From the NCBI GenBank assembly GCA_016711825.1, contig JADJSG010000007.1, positions 124,001 through 188,000 of the forward strand: a stretch of 64,000 nt of DNA. Reading direction: 5' to 3'. Under the pieces are notes generated by a model. The model searched no databases. It was given only the letters and a program-made list of their open reading frames with translations, and was not told the origin of the DNA. Made by a program: the position numbers and the translations under genes. Source of the stretch: Bacteroidota bacterium (GTDB lineage Bacteria; Bacteroidota; Bacteroidia; Chitinophagales; Chitinophagaceae). This document shows, in pieces, positions 19,050 to 28,861 of the stretch; positions within the stretch are counted from its first letter, which is position 1, and the number at the start of each line of letters is the position of its first letter.

Positions 19050-20333
19050 ATGCCTTATTTATTTACGTCAGAATCGGTATCAGAAGGACACCCGGATAAA
19101 GTATCCGATCAAATATCAGATGCTTTAATCGATCATTTTTTAGCTTACGACCCTAATTCAAAAGTCGCTTGCGAAACTTTAGTGACTACGGGTCAAGTGG
19201 TGTTGGCTGGTGAAGTAAAATCAACAGCCTATCTTGATGTACAAGAAATTGCTCGTGAAGTAATACGTAATATTGGCTATACCAAGTCAGAATATATGTT
19301 TGAAGCAAACTCATGTGGCATTTTATCTGCTATACATGAGCAAAGCGACAATATCAACCAAGGTGTTGACAGAAAAACAAAAGCACAAAGTTTTGAAGCT
19401 AAAGCAAATGCACAAGGTGCCGGCGATCAAGGTATGATGTTTGGTTATGCTACCCGCGAAACAGATAACTATATGCCTTTGGCGCTTGATTTATCACATA
19501 AAATATTGCAGGAACTTTCAAAAACCCGCAGAGCAGGTAAAGAATTAAAATACTTACGTCCTGATGCAAAAAGTCAGGTGACTATCGAATACGACGACAA
19601 TAACAAACCTATACGTATTGATACCATTGTGGTTTCTACACAACATGACGACTTCGACAAAAGTGATAGCAAGATGCTTGAAAAAATCAAAAAAGATATT
19701 ATCAGTATCATCATCCCAAGGGTGAAAAAACAACTCAAACCTAACTTGCAAAAATTATTTAACGACAAAATCACCTATCATATCAACCCAACAGGGAAAT
19801 TTGTAATTGGCGGACCACATGGCGATACTGGTCTCACTGGGCGAAAAATCATTGTTGATACTTATGGTGGTAAAGGTGCTCATGGAGGCGGTGCATTTAG
19901 CGGAAAAGACCCAAGTAAAGTTGACAGAAGCGCAGCCTATGCTACACGACATATTGCTCGCAACCTGGTAGCAGCTGGTTTATGCGATGAAGTATTGGTG
20001 CAGGTATCCTATGCCATTGGTGTGGCAAAACCTTGTGGATTGTTTATCGATACATACGGAACAGCAAAAGTGTCATTGACAGACGGAGAAATCGCACGCA
20101 AAGTGGAAAAAATATTTGATATGCGTCCTTATGCCATTGAGCAACGATTTAAGTTGCGCTCACCTATCTATCTCGAAACAGCTTCTTATGGCCATATGGG
20201 TCGTAAAAACGAAACCATCACTAAAGTGTTTAATAAAGGAAAAGCGAATGAGAAAAAACTTAGTGTAGAGTTGTTTACATGGGAAAAAGAGGATTATGTA
20301 CCACAAGTAAAAAAAGCATTTGGTTTAAAATAA
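19050..20333 (+). CDS. metK: S-adenosylmethionine synthetase
   Basis: Makes S-adenosylmethionine from methionine and ATP in the cytosol. 427 residues with the family signatures FTSESVSEGHPDK at the N-terminus (ATP/metal-binding His), GAGDQGMMFGYA (about 125-136), and the glycine-rich GGGAFSGKDPSKVDRSAAY in the third domain. Slightly longer than the E. coli enzyme because of Lys-rich insertions around 170-240, usual in this phylum. Stands alone with its own promoter and terminator. It supplies the methyl donor used by rlmH, rlmI and rsmG in this window. Confidence 0.97.
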   Translation: MPYLFTSESVSEGHPDKVSDQISDALIDHFLAYDPNSKVACETLVTTGQVVLAGEVKSTAYLDVQEIAREVIRNIGYTKSEYMFEANSCGILSAIHEQSDNINQGVDRKTKAQSFEAKANAQGAGDQGMMFGYATRETDNYMPLALDLSHKILQELSKTRRAGKELKYLRPDAKSQVTIEYDDNNKPIRIDTIVVSTQHDDFDKSDSKMLEKIKKDIISIIIPRVKKQLKPNLQKLFNDKITYHINPTGKFVIGGPHGDTGLTGRKIIVDTYGGKGAHGGGAFSGKDPSKVDRSAAYATRHIARNLVAAGLCDEVLVQVSYAIGVAKPCGLFIDTYGTAKVSLTDGEIARKVEKIFDMRPYAIEQRFKLRSPIYLETASYGHMGRKNETITKVFNKGKANEKKLSVELFTWEKEDYVPQVKKAFGLK

Positions 20334-20351
20334 ATAAAGTAAGATTATAGT

Positions 20352-20396
20352 ACGGGCATTTTTTCTATTTAGAGAAAATGCCCGTTTACTTTTTTA
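20352..20396 (+). terminator. metK intrinsic terminator
   Basis: An 11-bp stem (ACGGGCATTTT 20352-20362 with AAAATGCCCGT 20375-20385), extendable by a few A-T pairs, followed by TTACTTTTTT. It lies 18 bases after the metK stop. Confidence 0.75.
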
Positions 20397-20690
20397 TTCC
20401 ATAATTCTGCCTATAAATCCAGACATTACAGTTGAATGCGTAGCAAGAACTTAAAATATAATAAAGACGAGTAATTAGGATGATTTTATTTGGAACAGTT
20501 AAGGCTTGTGATAGATTTTGACTGCAAAAAATATTGGTTTAATGAAATAATGGTCTCAAATGGAGGGTATTCCTTTCTTCTGGCGATAATAAGCAAGCCC
20601 TAAATAAAAAAAATATAAACAAAATACTTACCTTTTTGTCTATTCAAAAATTTCCCGCATGAATAAAAGAAATAATAGCTACGACTATTG
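20397..20690. other. Intergenic region upstream of ffh, nothing recognised
   Basis: AT-rich, no ORF with a plausible start and no clear hairpin beyond the metK terminator. Confidence 0.4.
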
Positions 20691-20698
20691 TACTTTTG
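20691..20698 (+). promoter_or_regulatory. ffh -7 element (TACTTTTG)
   Basis: Exact TAnnTTTG match 21 bases upstream of the ffh ATG; no TTG at the expected -33 position. Confidence 0.5.
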
Positions 20699-20719
20699 CA
20701 CCTTTAAAAAAAAATATTC

Positions 20720-22042
20720 ATGTTTAATAATTTAACCGAAAGACTCGATAGTGCATTTAAACTGCTAAAAGGAGAAGGCAAGATAACAGAAATCAATGTA
20801 GCGACTACCGTCAAAGAAATCAGAAGGGCCTTGGTAGATGCGGATGTGAATTATACCATAGCCAAACAATTTACCGATCGGGTAAAAGACAAAGCCATGG
20901 GTGAAAAAGTACTTACTTCGGTATCGCCCGGTCAGTTGATGGTAAAAATTGTGAAAGATGAAATGGCCGATTTGATGGGTGGTGTGGAAGCCGTGTTTGA
21001 TACCACTGCAAACCCAACGGTTGTATTAATAGCAGGTTTGCAGGGAAGTGGTAAAACAACATTCAGTGGTAAACTAGCTTATTATTTAAAAAACAATAAA
21101 AAGAAAAAACCCTTGCTTGTAGCAGCCGATATTTATCGTCCAGCTGCGATGGATCAGCTATCCGTGTTGGCAGGTCAGGTAGGTGTTCCAGTGCATATTG
21201 AACGCGAAAACAAAGATGCTGTGTCAATAGCAACCAATGCTGTAGCTTTTGCTAAAGAAAATGGACATAATATTGTTATCATCGATACGGCGGGTCGTTT
21301 AGCAATAGACGAACAGATGATGAATGAGGTAGCAAATGTAAAAAACGCTGTCAACCCTCAAGAAATCTTATTTGTAGTTGACTCCATGACGGGTCAGGAT
21401 GCAGTTAATACCGCTAAAACATTTAACGAACGTCTTGACTTTACAGGCGTTGTACTTACCAAACTCGATGGAGATACCCGTGGTGGTGCTGCTTTAACGA
21501 TTCGATATACTGTCAACAAACCCATTAAGTTTGTAAGTATGGGTGAAAAGCTCGAAACCCTTGATGTGTTTTACCCTGAACGTATGGCTCAGCGTATATT
21601 AGGGATGGGTGATATCACAACCCTTGTAGAAAGAGCTCAACAACAGTTTGATGAGGAACAATCAAAAAAACTGGAGAAAAAAATACGTGCCAATAAATTT
21701 GATTTTGAAGATTTTAAAAATCAGTTGGCCCAAATAAAGAAAATGGGTAATATCAAAGACCTATTGGGTATGATACCTGGGGTTGGTAAAGCCATCAAAG
21801 ATGTAGACATCAGCGACGATTCATTTAAAGGTATTGAAGCCATGATCAACTCCATGACACTCGAAGAAAGAAAAAATCCTGAAGTGATCGATCAACGTCG
21901 TCGTTTGCGCATTGCCAAAGGGAGTGGTAAAGACATTGCTGAGGTAAACGCCTTCATGAAACAATTTGACCAGATGAAAGACATGATGAAAATGATGAAT
22001 AAAATGGGTGGTATGAATATGAAGATGCCTGGCATGAGATAG
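20720..22042 (+). CDS. ffh: Signal recognition particle GTPase Ffh
   Basis: Binds 4.5S RNA and signal sequences of nascent membrane proteins and docks with FtsY. 440 residues in the NG-M arrangement: N-terminal four-helix bundle, P-loop GLQGSGKTT (about 106-114), DTAGR (G3), TKLDGDTRGG (G4/closing loop), and a Met-rich M domain ending MMKMMNKMGGMNMKMPGM. Full length compared with E. coli Ffh (453). It stands alone, with a good -7 element just upstream. Confidence 0.97.
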   Translation: MFNNLTERLDSAFKLLKGEGKITEINVATTVKEIRRALVDADVNYTIAKQFTDRVKDKAMGEKVLTSVSPGQLMVKIVKDEMADLMGGVEAVFDTTANPTVVLIAGLQGSGKTTFSGKLAYYLKNNKKKKPLLVAADIYRPAAMDQLSVLAGQVGVPVHIERENKDAVSIATNAVAFAKENGHNIVIIDTAGRLAIDEQMMNEVANVKNAVNPQEILFVVDSMTGQDAVNTAKTFNERLDFTGVVLTKLDGDTRGGAALTIRYTVNKPIKFVSMGEKLETLDVFYPERMAQRILGMGDITTLVERAQQQFDEEQSKKLEKKIRANKFDFEDFKNQLAQIKKMGNIKDLLGMIPGVGKAIKDVDISDDSFKGIEAMINSMTLEERKNPEVIDQRRRLRIAKGSGKDIAEVNAFMKQFDQMKDMMKMMNKMGGMNMKMPGMR

Positions 22043-22198
22043 TATTGAAAAATCGAGCGGGTTTTTAACCCAGATTTTGCTGTTTAATACGTTATTTGAG
22101 GTCAGAACACAATACAGACAAATCTTTGGAGTTGTTTTGGGATATAACACCAATCGATTATTTATACGTATCCAAATAATTATGTTTTAGTTTAATTG

Positions 22199-22351
22199 AT
22201 GCTTAGTACATGCCTCATGGACTTTTACATTTACGCCAAGGGGATAAGAATTGAGAACTATGGCAATCAAAAGAAATATCCTCAATGGCTTGAATTTGCA
22301 ACGTTTAAATATCGAAATAGAACTCCTTCTTTAATATCAAAGATGAATTAA
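22199..22351 (+). CDS. Possible 50-codon ORF or gene remnant of unknown family
   Basis: In the 368-base gap after ffh one frame reads like protein: ATG at 22199, then DFYIYAKGIRIENYG, QKKYPQWLEFATFKYRN and a stop at 22349-22351. Aromatic and charged residues are placed as in a real domain end. No RBS or promoter stands out, so it is either a small gene or the 3' remnant of a lost one. I do not recognise the family. Confidence 0.3.
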   Translation: MLSTCLMDFYIYAKGIRIENYGNQKKYPQWLEFATFKYRNRTPSLISKMN

Positions 22352-22410
22352 TCATGTATTAATAGGTGTTTAAAAAAGCATTGCAGTTTTATCAATTGAT
22401 AAATTGATTG

Positions 22411-25389
22411 CTATTTTTTCTTTATCACTTTCATTGGGGCGTAGCCATCCGCTTTTATATAGTAAATGCCGTTGGCCAATTGACTCATATCAATTTGTGT
22501 CGTTTGGGCACCACTACATAATTTTTGAATAATTAAGCTTCCCACCCTATCAATGAGTTTAATGTATGTTACAGATGCACGATGCTTTATATTAAGTATT
22601 CCTGTGGTAGGATTTGGAAAAATAAGCAAGGAAGTATTTTCTTCTAATTCATTTATATTTGGATTCAGACAAGGGATAACTGTAAGATTAAGTGTAATGA
22701 TAGAATCACACCCATTTGCTGCAACTTGGACGGATGTATAAATTCCAGAATTGGTTAAAGATTGTCCTTGCCATAGATAGGGAGTTAGGTTGCTACATAT
22801 GGTGTCATTATCAAAACTGAAAGAGTTAGGATTTACATTGATAGTTATACTATCTAAATATACACAACCTTTTAAGTCTTTCACTGAGATGATGTAGGTA
22901 GTAGTTGTGTCAATTGCTACAATATTGATATGATTGCCAGTAATATTTTGAACAAAAGTCAGTGGCGAGCAAGTGAGATGATCGACTCCTCCTGAAATAT
23001 TTAAATTATAATCTTCATATTCTCCGTATGAATCATTATAACACGGCGTATTTATTCCATACCATTTACCTCCTACACGCATGCGCGTAATGCCGTTATG
23101 CGCATTAGCAGGAATATGAATATTTCCAGTAACCGTCAATGTCGATGTATCTTTAAAAAATGTAAGTTCATTCATGTCATCAAAATCACCATCATGATTG
23201 TAATCAATCCAAACGGTTCTAGATTCTGCCGAAGTACCACCCATGTTCTTTGTTATTGAAATTGGGTAGGTGGAATCGGCTACAACATTTGCAGTCAAAT
23301 TATTGTAATAAGTATAAATAAGAGGCACTTGTCCAGTATTATTATTGATATCGATGCCAAAGGTAAAATTTACAATTGCTTCTGAACTTGGAGGATTAAA
23401 GATAGTAGGAATGCAGTAGTTCGAAGTATCTGCCATAATCAATGTATTCCCTAGATCACAAATAGTATTTGGGGTTGCATTTATTCCATTGATGGTCGGC
23501 AATTCGCTCACTACAATACGAATACTTGCAGTATCTATACACCCTGAGGTGTCTGTTCCAGTTAATAAATAAGACTGTGTAGTAAAAGGGAAAAATGGCA
23601 TCCCATCTTGCACGCCTGCGGTCCAAGCATAAAATGATGCTCCACTTCCAGTCAAGGTTACACTTTGTCCTTGGCAAATGGTATCGTCACTTGCATTCGG
23701 CAAAACGTTCAATACTTTGGATATTTCAATAGAGTCCTTTCTTAAACCACAAGCATTTTGAGCAGTGTAAATATATTTTCCATCAGTAATAATTTTTTGC
23801 AACACGCCAAAATTCCCAAATTGACCAGGAGGTGTGGCCCATGCAAGCCCAATTACATAATACCAATTACCTGCAATTCCATTATTTGCATATAATTCCA
23901 TGATATCACAAAGAAGTGGAAATTGAGGGGTGATATTCGCAGGCGGTATTGGCACATCTATAATAACATTGAAGGTATCTTTAGCTATTTGTCCGATACT
24001 ATCCGTAACTGTAAGGGTATATGAAATATTGCTTGTAGCCGTAAAACTAACTACATTTGTATTGGTATTATTGAGCCCTGTAGCAGGTGCCCAGCTATAA
24101 GTGTAAGCACCTTTGCCACCACTTATATTCCCACTTAGGGTTGCCAATGAGTCTAAACAAAAATGCTTATTTTGCAGACTAGGGTTTGCTATAAGTACTG
24201 ATGCATCAACTTTTCCAAAAGATGTAATATTGTAACCGATACCATAAATTGCATGTAAATTTCTAAAACAGTGAAAAGATGCATTAAGATCATTTGCAAT
24301 TCCTACAGAATCATATTTTCTTATCAACTGTTGTGTACTTGTATTATATATTCTACAGGTTGAATTCATTGGCCCATTAAATCTCCAATCTACAAATGAA
24401 AGCAAACTATCATTTCCACTGATAGATGCACATTGTATAGTAAAATCTTCTGCAAACATATTTGTATTACTTTTTACCCCCGAAGATGTAATTTTATTAA
24501 TAACCAATATATAATCTCCCATTTGAGGTCGGGTATAGGCATTGAAAACTATTCCGGTTTGTTGTTGAATATAGGTTTTAACTCCATAATTTCCACGATA
24601 ATCTTCAGATGAATTTACCAGCCAAAGCGGTACATTATTCGCAGATAACTTTTCGATAAATACATCAGGTTGTACACCCCACTGAAATGAGTATACTGCG
24701 GTAACACTAAAATTGCCTATCACAAGTGTATTTTTAAATAAACCAGTGACTATTAAGGTAGAGTCAATGGAAGAATAATGTACTTCTTTATATATTTGAT
24801 CTTGTGGATTTTGCAGACCTTGTGCCCAAATATAAATGCCCGCATTACTGTATTTACTAACACTTGTGGGATAAGAAATATAAATGTTGTTTGCATAATC
24901 AGTACACATACAAGTAGCTATATTGTCTGCTGCATTGCCAAATAGATAAGCACCTACATAATTGCCATTTAAGTCATATTTTGCAATATAGGTATCATAT
25001 CCCCCATTAGATATCAATAAATTCCCTGATACATTAATTGTAGAAGAGTTAGAGTAACCACAAACGATTACTTCGTTTGCACTATTGACTTTAATACTTA
25101 CACCTTGTTCGTTTTGTGCACCATAAATATTATTTGCCCATATCAAATTACCTAGCGTATCCCATTTTATCACAATTACATCACTTCCCCCATTATTGGC
25201 GTAATTGAAATTACCGAAGTTAAAAGCACTGTCAGCATAGACTCCCACAGTGTACAAATAATCATTATGGTATTCAATGTTTGTAATATATCCATTAAAA
25301 TTATTTTTCCATTCCCAATGCGCAATATCTGCTTTCGAAGTATTTGTTGAAAATAAAAAAAATAGAAATATGGAAAGGATGATTTTCAA
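22411..25389 (-). CDS. Large secreted protein with SBBP-like propeller, Ig-like and GEVED domains, T9SS type A
   Basis: 992 residues with a signal peptide (about 1-20). Residues 25-300 hold repeats of the form GGSDVIVIKWDTLGNLIWAN, typical of SBBP beta-propeller repeats. PKD/Ig-like segments follow (around 400-500 and 560-640). A GEVED domain lies at about 680-820 (VWIDYNHDGDFDD ... GITRMRVGGKWYG ... YGEYEDYNL). The C-terminus (LLIFPNPTTGILNI ... MKVIKKK) is a type A T9SS sorting domain. Surface or secreted; ligand unknown. Transcribed alone. Confidence 0.85.
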   Translation of the reverse strand: MKIILSIFLFFLFSTNTSKADIAHWEWKNNFNGYITNIEYHNDYLYTVGVYADSAFNFGNFNYANNGGSDVIVIKWDTLGNLIWANNIYGAQNEQGVSIKVNSANEVIVCGYSNSSTINVSGNLLISNGGYDTYIAKYDLNGNYVGAYLFGNAADNIATCMCTDYANNIYISYPTSVSKYSNAGIYIWAQGLQNPQDQIYKEVHYSSIDSTLIVTGLFKNTLVIGNFSVTAVYSFQWGVQPDVFIEKLSANNVPLWLVNSSEDYRGNYGVKTYIQQQTGIVFNAYTRPQMGDYILVINKITSSGVKSNTNMFAEDFTIQCASISGNDSLLSFVDWRFNGPMNSTCRIYNTSTQQLIRKYDSVGIANDLNASFHCFRNLHAIYGIGYNITSFGKVDASVLIANPSLQNKHFCLDSLATLSGNISGGKGAYTYSWAPATGLNNTNTNVVSFTATSNISYTLTVTDSIGQIAKDTFNVIIDVPIPPANITPQFPLLCDIMELYANNGIAGNWYYVIGLAWATPPGQFGNFGVLQKIITDGKYIYTAQNACGLRKDSIEISKVLNVLPNASDDTICQGQSVTLTGSGASFYAWTAGVQDGMPFFPFTTQSYLLTGTDTSGCIDTASIRIVVSELPTINGINATPNTICDLGNTLIMADTSNYCIPTIFNPPSSEAIVNFTFGIDINNNTGQVPLIYTYYNNLTANVVADSTYPISITKNMGGTSAESRTVWIDYNHDGDFDDMNELTFFKDTSTLTVTGNIHIPANAHNGITRMRVGGKWYGINTPCYNDSYGEYEDYNLNISGGVDHLTCSPLTFVQNITGNHINIVAIDTTTTYIISVKDLKGCVYLDSITINVNPNSFSFDNDTICSNLTPYLWQGQSLTNSGIYTSVQVAANGCDSIITLNLTVIPCLNPNINELEENTSLLIFPNPTTGILNIKHRASVTYIKLIDRVGSLIIQKLCSGAQTTQIDMSQLANGIYYIKADGYAPMKVIKKK

Positions 25390-25575
25390 GATGGCGACTT
25401 TAAATTCTATTTCAAATATAATGTTATTAATTTATACATTCAAATTATCAATTGATACTTCAAACTAAGTATTGGTAGCAAATAGCGTTTGTTTCATGAA
25501 CTATTATTCGATTCAAGCAATACTCGAGAAACCGAACATCTGAAATACACAAGAATACTATAAAGGTAAGGCTCC
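25390..25575. other. AT-rich intergenic DNA, nothing recognised
   Basis: Upstream of the 992-residue secreted protein; no ORF or hairpin that I can support. Confidence 0.3.
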
Positions 25576-25800
25576 TTAAATTTTTGCAGATGTCAATCTA
25601 CTCATCACGCACACCTCTTTATTCCCACGCAAAATATCAGCTATTTTCATTCTTGTTTTGCCTGCTAATTGTAATTCAAAGACTGACACATAAGCATCTG
25701 TGCAAGCGTATTTTAAAAATTTTTTATTGTCAGAATGTAGCGAGCCAATTTCAGCAGTATGTGGCATTGATACGTAAGACACTTCAAAAAGCTTAACTTT
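25576..25800 (-). pseudogene. Remnant of a second fmt 3' end (C-terminal domain fragment)
   Basis: The frame encodes KVKLFEVSYVSM ... KFLKYACTDAYVSVFELQL, AGKTRMKIADILRG. It aligns residue by residue with the C-terminal end of the intact Fmt at 27930 (KIKIFSVH ... FLKYACVDGYVSILEMQLEG, KTRMMIADFLRG). A TAA immediately upstream and the lack of the catalytic N-terminal domain show it is a fragment of about 75 codons. A GTG start at 25782 is possible but unlikely to be used. It lies 2.1 kb from fmt on the same strand and is diverged, so it is an old duplication or a replaced allele. Confidence 0.75.
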
Positions 25801-26050
25801 TTACTTATAGGTTGATGACCCACCAACCTGTAATTAATAGGACAAAAATTTCCATAAGCCTAATCGTCCCAATTCTTGTTGAATGCCTGCCACTACAACC
25901 TTACAAGATAATAAATTTTTCTTATTCAATGAAATATGCCAAATACTTTTGGGGGACTTCAGTACATGATTTATATCAATCGATTGATGCAAAAAAGGGA
26001 GCCTAATTTTGCATTGTAAAACATTTTATAATCATCAAAAAATAAATCAC
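25801..26050. other. Intergenic region holding the promoter of the next gene
   Basis: The short frame at 25812-26006 has no coding character and leads nowhere. TAATTTTG at 26004-26011 is an exact -7 match for the gene at 26051, with a TTG 17 bases further upstream (25984-25986). Confidence 0.4.
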
Positions 26051-27022
26051 ATGAAAAAAGTACTCTTATTTATCTACTTGCTATTCAATTACATTATCAC
26101 ATTTTCACAACAGATTGGTCAAATCAGCTTCTCGAAAAACCCTTTGAATAAAGGACAGATTGGGAATGAAAAAAAATTCAAATCTGGCGACGCTATATAT
26201 GCTACAGCTCTTTTTCCTAAAACATTAAAAGATTACTTTATCAATCGTCCCCCGGCTAAAAAATTCGAACTCACCGTCTTCATTTATGAACGAAAAGCGC
26301 CATTATATGCCTATCAAGAACCTTCTGAAGAGCAGCTTACCTTTGCTACGATGTGGTTATCAGGTGATGCAATGAATCAAAAATATGTAACATTCGAATT
26401 GGCTCCAACACCTGAAAAATGTAATGACTATGCTAATACAGATTACTTCTTTCAAGAATTTGGGAAAAAATTTGATGGGCCAGTAAACTATACCGAAAAC
26501 CTTGGGAAATTATCAGCCGGTAATCATGATTTGCGTATCATGGTTCGGATAAATGACGAAGAGGTTTCAACAGGTGAATTGAGTATTACTGGGGATGACT
26601 TTAGCATGTATGCCAAACAATCAGAAACACTCAACCAATTGGCCAAAAAAGCCAGTGCAAAAAATACACAAATGCCTAAAGCGATGAAAATCGACAAAGT
26701 ACTTGAAAACCAAATGATTGCTGCCTTGAAAAATTCCAACGACTGGAAATCACAAAGAATCAATGCTCCTGAGTTACTAAAACTACAAATCATAGATTCA
26801 GATTGGTATATCAGAAGAAATGAATTGACGGGTGTTATTTTACATCGATATATAAGAGCAGCTGTAGCAGTAAAAACCAAAAATGGAGAATGTGGATTTT
26901 ATCCTATAGTAAGCTTTCAGGAAGATTATATAGGCGGAAAATTTCAACCATTACATTATGATGGAATCGGCGATTTTGTATTGATGGATTGTGCAAACTT
27001 GAATGCTGCAACGGATAAATAA
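26051..27022 (+). CDS. Secreted protein of unknown function
   Basis: 323 residues from the chosen ATG (26051), which directly precedes a signal peptide (KKVLLFIYLLF ... TFSQ). The ATG at 26009 lies at or before the predicted transcription start and would spoil the signal. The mature protein has an N-terminal beta-rich half (KFELTVFIYER, GNHDLRIMVRIN-like strands) and a C-terminal half with DWYIRRNELTGVILHRYIRAAV. I recognise no named family, catalytic motif or T9SS signal. Single gene with its own promoter. Confidence 0.75.
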   Translation: MKKVLLFIYLLFNYIITFSQQIGQISFSKNPLNKGQIGNEKKFKSGDAIYATALFPKTLKDYFINRPPAKKFELTVFIYERKAPLYAYQEPSEEQLTFATMWLSGDAMNQKYVTFELAPTPEKCNDYANTDYFFQEFGKKFDGPVNYTENLGKLSAGNHDLRIMVRINDEEVSTGELSITGDDFSMYAKQSETLNQLAKKASAKNTQMPKAMKIDKVLENQMIAALKNSNDWKSQRINAPELLKLQIIDSDWYIRRNELTGVILHRYIRAAVAVKTKNGECGFYPIVSFQEDYIGGKFQPLHYDGIGDFVLMDCANLNAATDK

Positions 27023-27100
27023 AAAAGAAAATATAGCGTCAGTTGATGTCAGAGCAAACCATGTAACAAGGAACCAGTGATAACATCAATAATTGATGAA

Positions 27101-27532
27101 TCATCTTTTTCTTACTTGAACTGCCTGAAAACCTTTGAGCGTTTTTTCTTTTTTAAAAGTCACCGCATCGTTTTGCTGAATGGCACCTTCCATATTGTTT
27201 TGATGTACAAAAACGCTGGCTCGGGTAGTTTCTTCTGTAATAAATCCGTATGCTTTATCTGTAAAAAACATTGACAAAATACCTGTATACTCTGATTTTT
27301 CTGTATCCATATTCGAACCCTGCTTTAAGTCAGCAGAATTAAATTTTCTCTTCACTTGTTTATCAGGGGGTATATCTGTTAGATTGCCATCTTCATCGAG
27401 GTAAGCGATCATCTCTTCCAGACTTTTGCCTTTGTCGTTATTGGCTTTCCGTTCCGCAGATTTTTCTTCTTTCTCTAATTTCTTTCTAGCCTTTTTTTTC
27501 TCTTTTTCTTTTTTTGCAAAAGATTCTGCCAT
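27101..27532 (-). CDS. Cold-shock-domain protein with a Lys/Glu-rich N-terminal extension
   Basis: 143 residues. The first 35 are almost all Lys, Glu, Ala and Arg and probably form a charged helix. The C-terminal 65 form a cold-shock domain: the RNP1-like KAYGFITEE and RNP2-like ASVFVHQNN are both present. Such proteins bind single-stranded RNA and melt structure. This long-N form is common in Bacteroidota. A -7 match at 27671-27678 would give it a 5' leader of about 130 bases, longer than usual here. Confidence 0.88.
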   Translation of the reverse strand: MAESFAKKEKEKKKARKKLEKEEKSAERKANNDKGKSLEEMIAYLDEDGNLTDIPPDKQVKRKFNSADLKQGSNMDTEKSEYTGILSMFFTDKAYGFITEETTRASVFVHQNNMEGAIQQNDAVTFKKEKTLKGFQAVQVRKR

Positions 27533-27929
27533 GTATTATTAAATATTAATTTGTCCAGCTTGTGATTCGGGACGGTTGTTTGTGAATAAAAGAATGACTG
27601 AAAAGCAAAAGTGAAGATAAAGCTATAAGGCTATGTCTAATAAGTGGCGGCAGACATCCGTGAATATTAGCAAAGGTAAGTTAATTTATGGAATACCTAA
27701 AGATGAATAATGATATACCAGCTTTTTATAGCTTTCTTATAAGCCTAAGGCCTGAAAAACTTTGTCTTGTCAATACGCGCTAATGATGAATAAACCCTTT
27801 AATACTACCATAATTAAGCATGTTAACCCAAATATATTTACTACATAGTTTGAAAAATATTGATGTAATACCTGCACATATTGCATGTAAGCTAATAACA
27901 CCTGGTATGAAATTAATGTGTTGTTGGTA
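27533..27929. other. 397-base intergenic region with a distant promoter for the cold-shock gene
   Basis: Minus-strand TACCTTTG (27678-27671) is an exact -7 element, 139 bases upstream of the cold-shock start. The rest is AT-rich with no ORF of merit. Confidence 0.4.
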
Positions 27930-28847
27930 TTACTTTGTACTCACCTGATACCCCCTTAAAAAATCGGCAATCATCATCCTCGTTTTCCCTTCCAATTGCA
28001 TTTCAAGGATAGATACATATCCATCAACACAAGCATATTTCAAAAAGGTTTTATGGTCGGTAAGTACAGAACCCACAGCATCACTATGTGACATAGTTTC
28101 AATATGAACAGAAAATATTTTTATTTTTTTTGCATGCAACATCGAAAAAGCTGCTGGATAAGGCGATAAACCTCTCACAAAACAGTGAATCACTTCGCCT
28201 GTTTGATGCCAATTGATTTGACAGGTTTCAGTATATAATTTAGGGGCTGTTTTTGCATCTTCAAGTTGTTGTTGGGGTATTTCAACAAGAGTATTGGATG
28301 CAATACCCTCCATGGTTTTCACCATCAATTGCGCACCCACCACCATTAGTTTATCGTGCAAAGTACCAGCAGTATCTGTAGGTTCTATAGGCACACTTTC
28401 CTGCAATAAAATATTGCCCGTATCAATGGCATGTTGTAATCTGAAAGTGGTGACACCTGTTATGCTTTCACCTCGTATAATGGCCCAGTTGATAGGAGCG
28501 GCTCCTCTGTATTGTGGCAATAACGAAGCATGCAAGTTGATAGTACCTTGTGGGGGCATATTCCAAACAATTTCGGGGAGCATACGAAAGGCTACTACCA
28601 CTTGTACATCAGCCTGATAACTACGTAAAGTGGCCACAAAGTCTTCAGCTTTCAATTTTTCGGGTTGTAATACCGGAATATGTTGTGATAAAGCATATTT
28701 CTTTACAGCCGACATTTGTATTTTCATGCCCCTGCCTGCTGGCCGATCAGGGGCAGTTACCACGGCACAAACATCAAACCCATGTTCAACCAATGCCTGT
28801 AAAGTAGCTACTGCAAAATCGGGTGTTCCAAAAAAAATAATTCTCAT
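27930..28847 (-). CDS. fmt: Methionyl-tRNA formyltransferase
   Basis: Formylates initiator Met-tRNA using 10-formyl-tetrahydrofolate. 305 residues from the ATG at 28847 (MRIIFFGTPDFAV); an upstream GTG/ATG at 28868 would overlap the peptidase gene and adds nothing conserved. Signatures: GTPDFAV at 7-13, the catalytic block SLLPQYRGAAPINWAI near 110, and the C-terminal tRNA-binding domain. It lies 14 bases downstream of the M13 peptidase gene, probably one transcript. A fragment of a second copy lies at 25576-25800. Confidence 0.96.
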   Translation of the reverse strand: MRIIFFGTPDFAVATLQALVEHGFDVCAVVTAPDRPAGRGMKIQMSAVKKYALSQHIPVLQPEKLKAEDFVATLRSYQADVQVVVAFRMLPEIVWNMPPQGTINLHASLLPQYRGAAPINWAIIRGESITGVTTFRLQHAIDTGNILLQESVPIEPTDTAGTLHDKLMVVGAQLMVKTMEGIASNTLVEIPQQQLEDAKTAPKLYTETCQINWHQTGEVIHCFVRGLSPYPAAFSMLHAKKIKIFSVHIETMSHSDAVGSVLTDHKTFLKYACVDGYVSILEMQLEGKTRMMIADFLRGYQVSTK

Positions 28848-28861
28848 ATAATCTGTACGAT

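Noticed and set aside
25812..26006. 64-codon ORF upstream of the secreted protein
   Set aside because: Runs into the promoter of the next gene and has no coding character.
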